Positions 23,408-31,778 of a DNA stretch of 35,889 nt are shown here, piece after piece (positions within the stretch are counted from its first letter, which is position 1; each line of letters starts with the position of its first letter). This DNA comes from UBA2965 sp036526135 (lineage in GTDB: Bacteria > Pseudomonadota > Gammaproteobacteria > Pseudomonadales > Azotimanducaceae), in NCBI GenBank assembly GCA_036526135.1, contig DATCZA010000067.1, positions 1 through 35,889 of the forward strand. Reading direction: 5' to 3'. Below the pieces are notes generated by a model. That model made no database searches. It was not told the DNA's origin and saw only the letters and a list, made by a program, of their open reading frames with translations. The position numbers and the translations under genes were made by a program.

Positions 23408-23917
23408 CTACAGGTCGAAGCGGTCCAGCCGCATGCCATTGACCCAGGCGGCGACGAAGTCGCTCAGGAAAAGTTCCTTCCCGTCGTCGTAGGCCTAGAC
23501 CGCGGCAATTGCCCTCAGCTCGGCGGTGGAGCCGAAGATCAGATCCACTGGCGTGGCGGTGTACTTGAGTTGCCGCTGGCACGCATCCGGATCAGCCAGG
23601 AACCGCTCCGCGACTTTCCTGTACTCCGGATCGAACTTCAGCGCGAGATCGGCGGTGGTCATTACGGGCGGGTTGAACTTGCCCACGACGTGGGCGTCCG
23701 GCACGGACTGGCGTAGCGATCCGTCCGTGGAGAGCCGGATGATGGCGCCCGCAGGGCTGCGGGTCTGCTCCCAGTCGAAGTTCAGCAGGTTCTGCAGGTA
23801 CAGCGTCGCCCCTGCTCCCCGATGGACGCGGCACCCGGCGCTGTGCCATGCCATGCGGATGAACAGCCGACCTTAGTTACCCAACTCGGCCGGCCACCAG
23901 AACTGAGTTGAACGCGG
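23408..23917 (-). pseudogene. katG: Catalase-peroxidase (katG) relic
   Basis: On the minus strand, pieces of KatG appear in correct order but without most of the protein. WWPAELGN, a stop, GRLFIRMAWHSAG (distal His/Trp site) comes first; then LYLQNLLNFDWEQTRSPAGA, TTADLALKFDPEYRKVAERF; then TPVDLIFGSTAELRAIAAV, a TAG stop at 23495-23497, AYDDGKELFLSDFVAAW and the normal end MRLDRFDL with TAG at 23408-23410. Two in-frame stops and at least two large deletions (several hundred residues of an expected ~720) make this a dead gene. The same frame is kept across most pieces. It lies between the kinase gene (convergent) and the CoA ligase gene (same strand). Confidence 0.9.
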
Positions 23918-23929
23918 CTGGCCGAGGGC

Positions 23930-25450
23930 TCATTGCTCTCTGAGCTCGCGTTTGAGCTGCTTGCCGGTGGCGTTGTGCGGGATCTCGTCGATGAAGCGCA
24001 CCGAGCTCGGCTGCTTGAACCGTGCCAGCTTGTCCTTGCAGTGCTTCAGCACGGCTTCTTCCGACAGGCTTTCTCCCTCTTTCAGCACGATCACGGCCTG
24101 GCCAGTCTCGCCCCAGCGCTCGTGGGGCACCCCGATCACGGCCACCTCGGCCACCGCCGGCAGCTGGTAGATGACGTTCTCCACCTCCGCCGGATAGACG
24201 TTTTCACCCCCTGAGATGTACATGTCCTTCCAGCGGTCCACGATGTAGATGAACCCATCCTCGTCCTGATAGGCTGCATCCCCCGTGTGCAGCCAGCCGT
24301 CTGTGAACGAGCTTTCGTTCGCGTCCGGTCGGCGCCAGTAACCGGGCGTCACGTTCGGGCCTTTCACCCACAGCTCCCCGACCACGTTCGGCGCGGTGAT
24401 CTCCCGGGCCTCCTCGTCGACCAGACGGATCTCGGTATGCAGCACCGCAAGCCCTGCCGAGCCTGGCTTGTCCAGCGCGTTGGCGGGCGTCAGCGCGGTC
24501 ACCAGGGGGCTGGTTTCGGTCATGCCGAACGCCTGCTGCAACGCGTTGCCCTTGTCGGCGTAGATCTTCAGGAGCTCCAGTGACGTGGGCGCCCCGCCTA
24601 CCGCCATGGCACGAAGTCGGGAGAGGTCGGCTTCGGCAAATGCCGGATGCTGGCTCATGAACAGATAGTTGGCAGGCACGCCGATCATGTGGGTAATGCC
24701 GTATTCGGCATCCTGGAGGATGCGCAGGGTCTCGCCCGGGTCGAACGAGCGCATCACGATGTTGGTGCCTCCCATGTGCACGGCCGGATTTCCGTAGACG
24801 TTCAACCCCCCCGTGTGAAACAGCGGCAGCGTTATCAGGTTCACCATGTCCTCTGACAGCCGATGGGGGTTCAACAGGTTCACCACGTTCCAGAACGTCA
24901 TGCCGTAAGTGATCATGCAGCCCTTGGGGTGGCCGGTGGTTCCGGAGGTGTACATGATCACCCAGGTGTCGTCGTGGGTGATCTCCGCGCTCCCGGTCAG
25001 CGGTGCGGCCGCGTCGATCGCCGCCTCGTAAGCGTTGCCGGTTCCGCTTGCGGTGGTTTCGAGCAAGGCGCGAACGCTGCATCGCTCCTTGAGCGCTTCG
25101 GCCTCGTCGCTGAAAACATCCTCGTGGATCAACAGGCTCGGCTCGGCGTCGCCAACGATGTACTCCAGCTCGGACACCGTCAGCCGCCAGTTGAGAGGCA
25201 CGTAGATGGCTCCGAGCTTCATGCAGGCGAAGTTCATCTCCATGCAGTCCGAAGAGTTGTTCAGCAGCGCCGCCACGCGGTCACCGGGCCGAACGCCGAA
25301 ACCGTCGCGCATCGCCCCCGCGAGTCTCGCCGTTCGTTCCTGCATGTCGCGATAAGAGAATTGCCGATTCGAATGCAGGTCGACCAGCGCCAGCTTCTCC
25401 GGCGTCTGCCGGGCGTGATAGGCGACCCAGTCATAGGCTTTCACGGACAT
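23930..25450 (-). CDS. AMP-forming acyl-CoA ligase (ANL superfamily)
   Basis: A 506-residue acyl/aryl-CoA synthetase. The P-loop-like motif is VIMYTSGTTGHPKG; the A5 motif is QQAFGMTETSPL; YWRRPD and GWLHTGD follow; the hinge is YIVDRWKDMYISGGENVYPAEVE; the C-terminal catalytic Lys is in NATGKQLKREL. It activates a carboxylic acid (fatty, aromatic or steroid side chain) to its CoA thioester via an acyl-AMP. The start ATG 25450 has GGGAGGGGAG upstream; the frame extension to 25564 is not supported. A -10 (TATACT) lies 32 bases upstream. It fits a catabolic route with the neighbouring kinase and dehydrogenase genes. Confidence 0.94.
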   Translation of the reverse strand: MSVKAYDWVAYHARQTPEKLALVDLHSNRQFSYRDMQERTARLAGAMRDGFGVRPGDRVAALLNNSSDCMEMNFACMKLGAIYVPLNWRLTVSELEYIVGDAEPSLLIHEDVFSDEAEALKERCSVRALLETTASGTGNAYEAAIDAAAPLTGSAEITHDDTWVIMYTSGTTGHPKGCMITYGMTFWNVVNLLNPHRLSEDMVNLITLPLFHTGGLNVYGNPAVHMGGTNIVMRSFDPGETLRILQDAEYGITHMIGVPANYLFMSQHPAFAEADLSRLRAMAVGGAPTSLELLKIYADKGNALQQAFGMTETSPLVTALTPANALDKPGSAGLAVLHTEIRLVDEEAREITAPNVVGELWVKGPNVTPGYWRRPDANESSFTDGWLHTGDAAYQDEDGFIYIVDRWKDMYISGGENVYPAEVENVIYQLPAVAEVAVIGVPHERWGETGQAVIVLKEGESLSEEAVLKHCKDKLARFKQPSSVRFIDEIPHNATGKQLKRELREQ

Positions 25451-25481
25451 CTGCGGGCTCCCCTCCCTCTCGATGATGGGG

Positions 25482-25487
25482 AGTATA
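25482..25487 (-). promoter_or_regulatory. -10 element of the acyl-CoA ligase gene
   Basis: On the minus strand GTCTATACTCC contains TATACT preceded by C, a form favoured by sigma-S as well as sigma-70. The start of transcription would be near 25475, giving a 25-base leader. No clear -35 is seen. Confidence 0.4.
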
Positions 25488-25604
25488 GACGATGGCTTGC
25501 AGCCTGCGCCCCGCAGGCCGCAGGAGCCGCGAACGGGTTCGCTGCCCGCGGCAACGTCACCCAAACGGCCCGGGGACCTGGCCAGTCGGACGCGTCGATG
25601 TCAG

Positions 25605-27191
25605 CTAGAAGGTTTCCCCATGGTTCAGGTACATGCTGATCTGCAGCGCGTCTTCGTAGCGCAGCGGCGCCGCCGCCATCCTGTTGCCAGGATAGTAGGC
25701 CTGCGGGTTGGTCAGGAAGGCAGTAAGGGTGAAGTATCCCCAGACGACGCTCGTTTCGCTGTTGGCCAAGGCCTCGGAATACGAAAATCCGGGCAGCGTG
25801 CCGGATCGGCGGCCCACGACGCCATCCAGCTTCGGGCCGATGTTGCCGCTGCCAGCGTCCTCGAACACATGGCAGCTTCCGCAAGTCTGCACGAACAGGG
25901 TTTCTGCGCGCGCCGCGTCGTAAGCGGCCTGATCCGCCAGGCTGGTCTCCTCGCTCTGCATGACGCCGTGTTCCTTTAGCTTTTCGAATATGTCTGCGCC
26001 TTCGGTCATCTCGAAAGGCTGAGCTACCCGGGCCAGCTCATGTGGCGCCGGTCGTCCCGGACGGACTCGGAGAATCTTGCCGTTGGAAGAATCGGTCAAC
26101 GCGTAGAGAAAGCCGTCGGGTCCTGTGGCCAGGGAGCGGATGCGTTCGTTGAGGTCGGGCAGCAGTCGTTCCTGGTGCACGAGCGTGGTACCGCGAATTC
26201 TCAGGCGCCTGATGGACTGATCGGCGAGAGAGCCGACGAAGAGATCGCCCTGCCAGCTGGGAAAGGCGTCGCCGCGATAGTAGACGAGCCCGGAAGGCGC
26301 GATGGACGGGCTCCACACCACCACCGGGTCGACGAACCCGGCAGCCGTCTGCCGGTCTGAGAGCGCTTTTCCGGAATAGTCGAATCCCCAGGTCACCAGC
26401 GGCCAGCCGTAGTTTCCGCCGGGTTCGAGGAGGTTCAGCTCATCGCCACCCTGGGGACCGATGTCCAGACCCCACAGCCGGTTGTCGTCATCCAGGGCAA
26501 AGCCCCCCAGGGATCTCAGACCGGTGGCCCACAGTTCCGGCCTCGCATCGGGGGCGATGGCGGCGAGCGCGTTGTCCGCGGGGATCGTCCCATCCCGATT
26601 GATGCGAATGATCTTGCCGATGTCTCCATCGACCCGCTGCACCATGCCGTTGCCGGGGTTGCCGCTGGACCCGACGGCGATCACCATGGATTTGTCCGGA
26701 AGAAATTGAATTCGCGTGATGTTCGGGCCGCCTGCTGGTGCAGGCGGCGAGGTGCTGAACAGCTCCCGTCCGTCGACCAGGCTCTCGCCATCCAGCCGCG
26801 CCCGGTAAACGACGCCGGTCCGCGCCGTTGCCGTGCCCCGGGTGTAGGTGAGGTAAACGAACGGGTCGGTCTGGAAATCCGGATCGAGCTTGATGTCGAG
26901 CAGGCCGTCGTAGGGACTGGCCGTCATCACCTCGGGCACCCCGGCAATCTCGCCGACGATCTCGCCGTTGCGAACCCGCTTGATTTTGCCCAGCCGCTCG
27001 GTGATCAGGAGGCTGCCGTCCGGGAGCCAGGCCAGGGACCAGGGGAAGCTCAGATCGCCGACGTAGTTCTCGATCCAGTAGTCCTGTTGGAAGGCGTCCT
27101 GTTCACCGAGGCCAGGCTCGGCCGGCGCGCAACCGACGACCAGCAGCAGATACGAGGCGAAAAGGGCCTTGGGGTTCAGTTGCTTTTTCAT
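25605..27191 (-). CDS. Lipoprotein PQQ-type sugar dehydrogenase fused to cytochrome c
   Basis: A 528-residue exported protein. The signal ends in LVVGC (Cys21), a lipobox. Residues about 35-375 form a six-bladed propeller of the soluble glucose/sorbosone dehydrogenase type (FPWSLAWLPDGSLLITERLG, YDGLLDIKLDPDF, ELWATGLRSLGGFALD, GDELNLLEPGGNYGWPLVTWG). Residues about 410-528 form a class I cytochrome c with CGSCH (437-441) and a likely axial Met505 in GNRMAAAPL. The propeller would oxidise an alcohol or aldose using PQQ and pass electrons through the fused haem to the respiratory chain. ATG 27191 is preferred over GTG 27200. No PQQ synthesis genes are in the window. Confidence 0.92.
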   Translation of the reverse strand: MKKQLNPKALFASYLLLVVGCAPAEPGLGEQDAFQQDYWIENYVGDLSFPWSLAWLPDGSLLITERLGKIKRVRNGEIVGEIAGVPEVMTASPYDGLLDIKLDPDFQTDPFVYLTYTRGTATARTGVVYRARLDGESLVDGRELFSTSPPAPAGGPNITRIQFLPDKSMVIAVGSSGNPGNGMVQRVDGDIGKIIRINRDGTIPADNALAAIAPDARPELWATGLRSLGGFALDDDNRLWGLDIGPQGGDELNLLEPGGNYGWPLVTWGFDYSGKALSDRQTAAGFVDPVVVWSPSIAPSGLVYYRGDAFPSWQGDLFVGSLADQSIRRLRIRGTTLVHQERLLPDLNERIRSLATGPDGFLYALTDSSNGKILRVRPGRPAPHELARVAQPFEMTEGADIFEKLKEHGVMQSEETSLADQAAYDAARAETLFVQTCGSCHVFEDAGSGNIGPKLDGVVGRRSGTLPGFSYSEALANSETSVVWGYFTLTAFLTNPQAYYPGNRMAAAPLRYEDALQISMYLNHGETF

Positions 27192-27232
27192 TTTGTTCAC
27201 TTTCCAGTTGCCCTTTGCGCGCGTCCGCAGGT

Positions 27233-27667
27233 TCAGGTTTCCACCAGCTCGATGATGTTACCTTCAGGATCGGAGAAGAAGCATAAGCGTAGCGGTCTTT
27301 CCGGGTCGATGAGCGCGCGGTCCGAGCGCAGCTCGGCGCCCTGAGCCTCGGCGGCCGCCAGGGTCTCGTGAAGGTCGCTGCAGTAGAAGGTCAGATAGGC
27401 GATCCCGCCCCTGGTTGCCAGATGCTCGGGGGGATTGTTCGGCTCCGGCGCTTCTGGTGGCCTCATGAGCTTGATGATTTCCCCGCCGGGCGTCTCCAGC
27501 CAGACGTTGACGTAACCATCCGGGGCCACCGAGAGCCGTTGGCTCAGCTGGGCGGGAATGTCCGCGCGCCGGGACTCTCTGCAGCCCAGCACGCTGCAAT
27601 AGAACTCGAGCATCCGGTCCAGGTCGACCACGGGAATGCCGCATTCGATGGGTTGGGTTTGCTTCAT
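27233..27667 (-). CDS. VOC-superfamily protein
   Basis: A 144-residue glyoxalase-fold protein with two modules: GIPVVDLDRMLEFYCSVLGC, then IAYLTFYCSDLHETLAAAEAQGAEL and LCFFSDPEGNIIELVE. The first usual metal-ligand His is replaced (Glu in PIECGIPV), while the C-terminal Glu is present, so metal binding and activity are uncertain. It is on the same strand as the PQQ dehydrogenase gene and 41 bases before it, so it is probably co-transcribed. It is not closely similar to the VOC protein at 15619-16170. Confidence 0.88.
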   Translation of the reverse strand: MKQTQPIECGIPVVDLDRMLEFYCSVLGCRESRRADIPAQLSQRLSVAPDGYVNVWLETPGGEIIKLMRPPEAPEPNNPPEHLATRGGIAYLTFYCSDLHETLAAAEAQGAELRSDRALIDPERPLRLCFFSDPEGNIIELVET

Positions 27668-28053
27668 CGGTTTTCCTCGTTGGCGGCGGCCGCCGGTTCT
27701 GGGGCCTCGGCGGCAGCGCGCGCCGTTGTCTGGCCTGCCCCGCCCGGCGAATCGGAGATCGGTGTGAGAGCGTCATGGATTCTGCCTGCGCGCTTCTCGG
27801 CTGGAAAGCCCTTCCCGGGGTTCCTCAACACGTCTGGCGGCGGGCGCGGATCCCGACGAAGCACGGCGGCGTGAGTATATTTTTCGATCGGTGGCGGTTC
27901 GTCTGAAGCGTTGTCGAGGTCCGAACGTCGCAGCGGCGGTGTTGGCAGCCTCCGCCGCCTCGGCGATCATCTCGCCTTGAGGGTCATTGCCGGACTGGCG
28001 TTCGCTGCGGACGTTGGTTGCGGCCCGTGGGGAACTAACCGGGAGAATCAGCT
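27668..28053. other. 386-base gap without a convincing gene
   Basis: Very GC-rich with short overlapping frames on both strands and no ribosome binding site supporting any. A short AT stretch (TATATTTTTC at about 27875) may carry a promoter for the VOC gene or the Dabb gene. Bases 27818-27843 resemble 915-940. GGGAGA at 28040-28045 is the Dabb ribosome binding site. Confidence 0.5.
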
Positions 28054-28374
28054 ATGAGCTCAACCAACCGAATGATACGTCACATCGTTCTGGTCAAGTT
28101 TCGTGAAGATGCACCGGACGAGCTGCGCCAGGAACTCGTCCGGCTTTCGCAGTGGGGCAGGGATGCGGACTACGTGTCCGGGTACGTCTGCGGGTGGGGC
28201 ATGCAACCCAATCTATATCCCGGAGCTGGTGAGGAATGGGACTGGGGGATGTCCCTGGACATGGCGGAGGAAGATGCCAAACGCTATGCAGAGGACCCTA
28301 CCCACACGGCCATTCCCCAGGAAGTGATCGACTGCGCGGAGAAGTTTGCAATCCTGGACTTCCTGATGGAATAG
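28054..28374 (+). CDS. Dabb (stress-responsive alpha/beta barrel) domain protein
   Basis: A 106-residue ferredoxin-like dimeric barrel protein. It opens with the family hallmark MIRHIVLVKFREDAPDELRQ and ends with AIPQEVIDCAEKFAILDFLM; DWGMSLDMAEEDAKRYAEDPTH is the central strand-helix. Related barrels include olivetolic acid cyclase and small polyketide or aromatic-ring tailoring enzymes, but most bacterial members are uncharacterised. GGGAGA precedes ATG 28054 at good distance. It lies among catabolic genes, so binding of an aromatic or polyketide-like intermediate is plausible but unproven. Confidence 0.88.
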   Translation: MSSTNRMIRHIVLVKFREDAPDELRQELVRLSQWGRDADYVSGYVCGWGMQPNLYPGAGEEWDWGMSLDMAEEDAKRYAEDPTHTAIPQEVIDCAEKFAILDFLME

Positions 28375-28441
28375 GCGGGCCGGCTCGGTCAGGGGTCTTC
28401 GACGAGCGGGGCATCGCTTCCCGACTTTGCGGACGTGGTTG

Positions 28442-29074
28442 ATGAATGATGTGAGAAAACTCGGCGCGCTGCTGTGTCTACTGGCCGGTTGCGGCGCGTG
28501 CGGCCCCACGGGGGATGCTCCCGGAATCACGGCCGCTCCAGACCCGGCAGACGATGCGACGCAGACGCCCGTCGATGGGCATTCGAGTCGCGATTCCCTG
28601 GATTGGTCCGGCGTCTATTCGGGCGTTACGCCCTGCGCCGACTGTCCGGGGATCCGGACCACGCTCACGTTGCATGGTGACGGCAGTTTCGAGCGAACCC
28701 GCTTCTATCTAGAGCGAAGCGCCGCTCCGCAGAGACAGGCCGGGCAGTTCCTGTGGAACGCATCGGGAAGCGCCATAACCCTGCAGGAACCGGAGGGCCA
28801 TGGTCAGCACTACAAGGTCGCAGAGAACGCGTTGATTCACCTCGACCGCGCTGGCAAGCCGATTACCGGTGAGCTGGCGGGACGCTACGTGCTGAGCAAG
28901 CACCGCCGTGACCCGGCCATCGAAGGCAGGAGGTGGACGCTCGTCGAGCTTCAGGGCAGGCCGCTCGAGGCGGATGCGCCTGGAAGCACGCCCTCCCTGT
29001 TGCTCGATCCGGAGCAGTCGCTCGCTGCCGAATCTTGCGAGCCTGGCCTTCACACCGCGAATCATTCCTTGTAG
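28442..29074 (+). CDS. NlpE-like lipoprotein with truncated META/HslJ domain
   Basis: A 210-residue protein. The signal ends in LLAGC (Cys17). Residues about 55-150 match the NlpE N-terminal domain: WSGVYSGVTPCADCPGIRTTLTLHGDGSFERTR, with the CxxC of copper-response lipoproteins. From about 155 a META/HslJ domain begins (EGRRWTLVELQGRPLEADA, PSLLLDPEQS) but stops after about 55 residues, before the usual Gly-Cys-Asn-rich core. The last 15-20 residues do not fit the family. The end overlaps the methyltransferase gene (minus) by 13 bases, so the domain was probably cut when the polysaccharide cluster joined here. NlpE proteins sense envelope or copper stress; that role is inferred. Confidence 0.85.
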   Translation: MNDVRKLGALLCLLAGCGACGPTGDAPGITAAPDPADDATQTPVDGHSSRDSLDWSGVYSGVTPCADCPGIRTTLTLHGDGSFERTRFYLERSAAPQRQAGQFLWNASGSAITLQEPEGHGQHYKVAENALIHLDRAGKPITGELAGRYVLSKHRRDPAIEGRRWTLVELQGRPLEADAPGSTPSLLLDPEQSLAAESCEPGLHTANHSL

Positions 29075-29790
29075 CAAAGTGGCACCAGATCCCGCCGCGC
29101 CCGTACCCGACCTTCATGGGGCTCCAGTGCGAAGAGCTGGTAGCGTGGGTCGAAGTCGCCGGAAGCGACCTCGTCGACCCGTTCGAACACCGACCTGTAT
29201 CGGTCGTAATAATCCAGGCCGGGCGCGCGCACATGATGGTGTTCGTCCGCCCGGGCCTCTCCGTACTCGACGGTCTGTTGCGCTTGTATCGGCACAGGCA
29301 GGATCGCCAGGCCACCCGGACGCAGTACTCGATGGATTTCCGCTATCGCGCGGCGATCATCCTGCACGTGCTCGAGCACGTGGGAGGCGTACACCAGATC
29401 GAGGCTTTCGTCCGCGAATGGCAGTTGTTCGAGATTCGCCAGGCAATCCACGCCGCCGGCAAATCGGTCCGCCGAAATGTACCGTCGGCTCAAGGTACGG
29501 AACCGTTGCTCCAGAAACGGTTCTGGAGCCAGGTGCAGGATGCGGGCGTTGCGGAACAGCCGCTGATCCAGGCCGTCCAGCACCAGAGCTTGCAGCCGGT
29601 GCCGCTCCAGGCAGCGGCAGGCAGGACAGCGAGCGTGCAGTCGCACGCCCTGAGGCTGCACCAAGTCTGCAAAAGGCCCGCGGTAACCGCATACCGGGCA
29701 GCAGTAAGCGTGGGGCTTGCGTCCCTCGGCCGACAACCGGAACCGCGTGGTGCGGGCCAGGCGCCGAAATGCTTCCGCCAGGTTCCTCAT
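29062..29790 (-). CDS. SAM methyltransferase with N-terminal zinc ribbon
   Basis: A 242-residue class I methyltransferase. Residues about 28-65 hold four Cys in two pairs (CCPVCGYRG, ARCPACRCLERHR), a zinc-ribbon. The Rossmann part follows: RILHLAPEP (motif I variant), YISADRF, NLEQLPFADESLDLVYASHVLEHV and IHRVLRPGG. It is the last gene of the polysaccharide operon; ATG 29790 overlaps the glycosyltransferase TGA (ATGA). It probably methylates a sugar or a repeat-unit end. It converges on the NlpE-like gene. Confidence 0.9.
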   Translation of the reverse strand: MRNLAEAFRRLARTTRFRLSAEGRKPHAYCCPVCGYRGPFADLVQPQGVRLHARCPACRCLERHRLQALVLDGLDQRLFRNARILHLAPEPFLEQRFRTLSRRYISADRFAGGVDCLANLEQLPFADESLDLVYASHVLEHVQDDRRAIAEIHRVLRPGGLAILPVPIQAQQTVEYGEARADEHHHVRAPGLDYYDRYRSVFERVDEVASGDFDPRYQLFALEPHEGRVRARRDLVPLCYKE

Positions 29791-30941
29791 TTCCGGTCGG
29801 CGTCCTTCAGCACCGACAGCAGCACGGCTTCGAGCTTGCCGGTCTGGGAACGCGTGTCAAACTTCTCAACCATGCGTCGGCGCCCCGCTGTCCCGAGTTG
29901 TGCGCGCAGCGCCGGGTCGTTTCCTAGCCGCGCCATGGCCCGCGCCATGCCGGCAACGTCTCCTACGTCGATCAGAAATCCGGTTTCGTTCGCAACGACC
30001 TGATCCGGGATGCCACCAACATCCGTGCTGACGACCGGCAATCCCGCTGAGGCCGCTTCGGCCAGGGCGACGCCAAAACCCTCCCGGTGTGAGTGCTGGA
30101 CGTAGATATCGGAGCCGCTCAGTAGTTCTGCAACGGCTGCGGGCGTCAACGCTCCGGCGAAGGTCACCCGGCTGGTGATGCCGAGCGAGTCGGTCAGAGC
30201 CCTTAAGCGTTCCCGATCGGGACCTTCGCCCACGATGGTCAGCTCAGCGTCGCCAAGGGCTTGCCCCAGCTTCGCGAAGGCTAACAGACACTCTTCCATG
30301 CCCTTTTCCTCTACCAGGCGCCCGACGCTGACGAATCGTATTGGGCCCGGCTCGGTTCGCTGGCCGGGCACGAACATTTGCGTGGGCACGCCGCAGGGAA
30401 TGACGTGCACTTGGTCCGTGGGGAGGCCCAGCCCTTCGAGAATCCGAAGCTGAAAGCTCCCAACGACAATCGAGGCGTCGAAGTGCCGGAAATGGCGCAG
30501 TAGGCTGGACCGGTAAAACCAGCGGTCCAGCATTGCGGCCAGATCCATTCCGTGAAAGTGGGCTACCAGGGGGATGCCCAGAGAGCGTGCAACCGGTAGT
30601 AGTCGCAGCGCGGTGTGGCCGAAATGACATAGCACCACGTCCGGGTCCAGAGCGCCGAGCTCCTGGCTTAGGGCCCGGGCTTCCGCGCCCAGGGCGCCAA
30701 AAAAATTCCGGTCCCCTGCATGCCTCAAGCGGAACATCCAACGGCCTGCGCCCGCATAAGGTTCTGGGTCAAAGGGTAGCTCTACCACCGGCGCCCCTAG
30801 CGGCGGCGTCCCCGCCACCGTCTCCCAGGTGAGGACCGAGGGCGTGAACGCGTTCATTGTCTGCAGTTGCCTGGCTACCCAGGTCTGGCTGGGCAAGCCC
30901 AGACGTTGCGCGACCACCACGACTTTTCTCCGGCCCTGCAC
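29787..30941 (-). CDS. Glycosyltransferase family 4-type
   Basis: A 384-residue GT-B glycosyltransferase. The N-terminal acceptor domain contains DVVLCHFGHTALRLLPVA and PLVAHFHGMDL; the nucleotide-sugar domain contains IRFVSVGRLVEEKG, ELTIVGEGPDRERL and the HREGFGVALAEA motif (E-x7-E) before GLPVVSTDVGGIPD. It would add a sugar to a lipid-linked or nascent polysaccharide in the cytoplasm. The start is GTG 30941; the ribosome binding site is weak. It lies 27 bases after the FkbM gene in the same operon. Confidence 0.92.
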   Translation of the reverse strand: MQGRRKVVVVAQRLGLPSQTWVARQLQTMNAFTPSVLTWETVAGTPPLGAPVVELPFDPEPYAGAGRWMFRLRHAGDRNFFGALGAEARALSQELGALDPDVVLCHFGHTALRLLPVARSLGIPLVAHFHGMDLAAMLDRWFYRSSLLRHFRHFDASIVVGSFQLRILEGLGLPTDQVHVIPCGVPTQMFVPGQRTEPGPIRFVSVGRLVEEKGMEECLLAFAKLGQALGDAELTIVGEGPDRERLRALTDSLGITSRVTFAGALTPAAVAELLSGSDIYVQHSHREGFGVALAEAASAGLPVVSTDVGGIPDQVVANETGFLIDVGDVAGMARAMARLGNDPALRAQLGTAGRRRMVEKFDTRSQTGKLEAVLLSVLKDADRK

Positions 30942-30968
30942 TGTGCTCGGATTTCCCTCAGGTACTCG

Positions 30969-31778
30969 TTAGTTCTGCCACGGACCGACGATGATTGCCA
31001 GGCGCCGCATTGCGGCCCGGGTCCAGGTCCCACGCATTCGGCTTCGTAGCTGCCAAATCCTGCGCGACAGTACCGCTTTTAGATCTCCGGTGCGCGTCAC
31101 GTCGGCGATGTAGGTGGGCGATCCGCCCAGACAATCGACGATTCCATACCCGCACGAGTGGAGGAACCGCGCCAACTCGGCGAACTGCGCAGGGCCGTGG
31201 GCTTCCACACACAGAAGCGGCATGTCCCTGGTTATGGTTTCCTCTGCGCCCTGCAGCACGTCGATTTCCGCCCCTTCCACATCGATCTTGATCAGCACCA
31301 CGGGCTCCCAGCCAGCCATCTCCGCCACTGCCACGTCGATGGTGGTAATCGCCAGGGTGCCGTCATCACGGGGGTCCACCGAGACGGTGCCGCGATTGCC
31401 CGCCGCACCCTGACGCAGCTCGGCACGCCCGATGCGGTTGCCAAGGGCGACGTTTTGGGCCACGACGGAGCGCGCGTCGTTGTCTTTCAGGTTCTGGCTC
31501 AGCACGGTGAAAGTTTCCGGATCTGCCTCGAAAGCCAGCACCGGAGCCAGCCCGCAGATTCGAGAGAAGAAGACCGAGTGGGTGCCAATGAACGCGCCGG
31601 CATCCACCGCGGCGCCCTTCCTGCCGTTGAGCTGATGCAATATCTTCAGCAGCACGCTCTGCTCGTAAATTGCGCCAGACTCGCGCATCACCGCCAGCAC
31701 ATGATCATCCGCGCCGACACCCCGAAAGTTCAGCGCAACGCCCTCAACCCGGACGCTTATGGAAGATTCGCTATCCAT
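30969..31778 (-). CDS. FkbM-family methyltransferase
   Basis: A 269-residue SAM methyltransferase of the FkbM group, common in polysaccharide and glycolipid clusters. Motif I is AAVDAGAFIGTHSVFF; VLAFEADPETF, NVALGN and the family-specific VVLIKIDVEGAEIDVLQGAEE follow. It most likely O-methylates a sugar. The ATG at 31778 (or GTG 31784) overlaps the flippase stop by 8 bases, indicating coupled translation. Confidence 0.91.
   Translation of the reverse strand: MDSESSISVRVEGVALNFRGVGADDHVLAVMRESGAIYEQSVLLKILHQLNGRKGAAVDAGAFIGTHSVFFSRICGLAPVLAFEADPETFTVLSQNLKDNDARSVVAQNVALGNRIGRAELRQGAAGNRGTVSVDPRDDGTLAITTIDVAVAEMAGWEPVVLIKIDVEGAEIDVLQGAEETITRDMPLLCVEAHGPAQFAELARFLHSCGYGIVDCLGGSPTYIADVTRTGDLKAVLSRRIWQLRSRMRGTWTRAAMRRLAIIVGPWQN

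Noticed and set aside
25451..25564. N-terminal extension of the acyl-CoA ligase
   Set aside because: It reads through the TATACT promoter region and lacks a ribosome binding site; ATG 25450 has a strong one.
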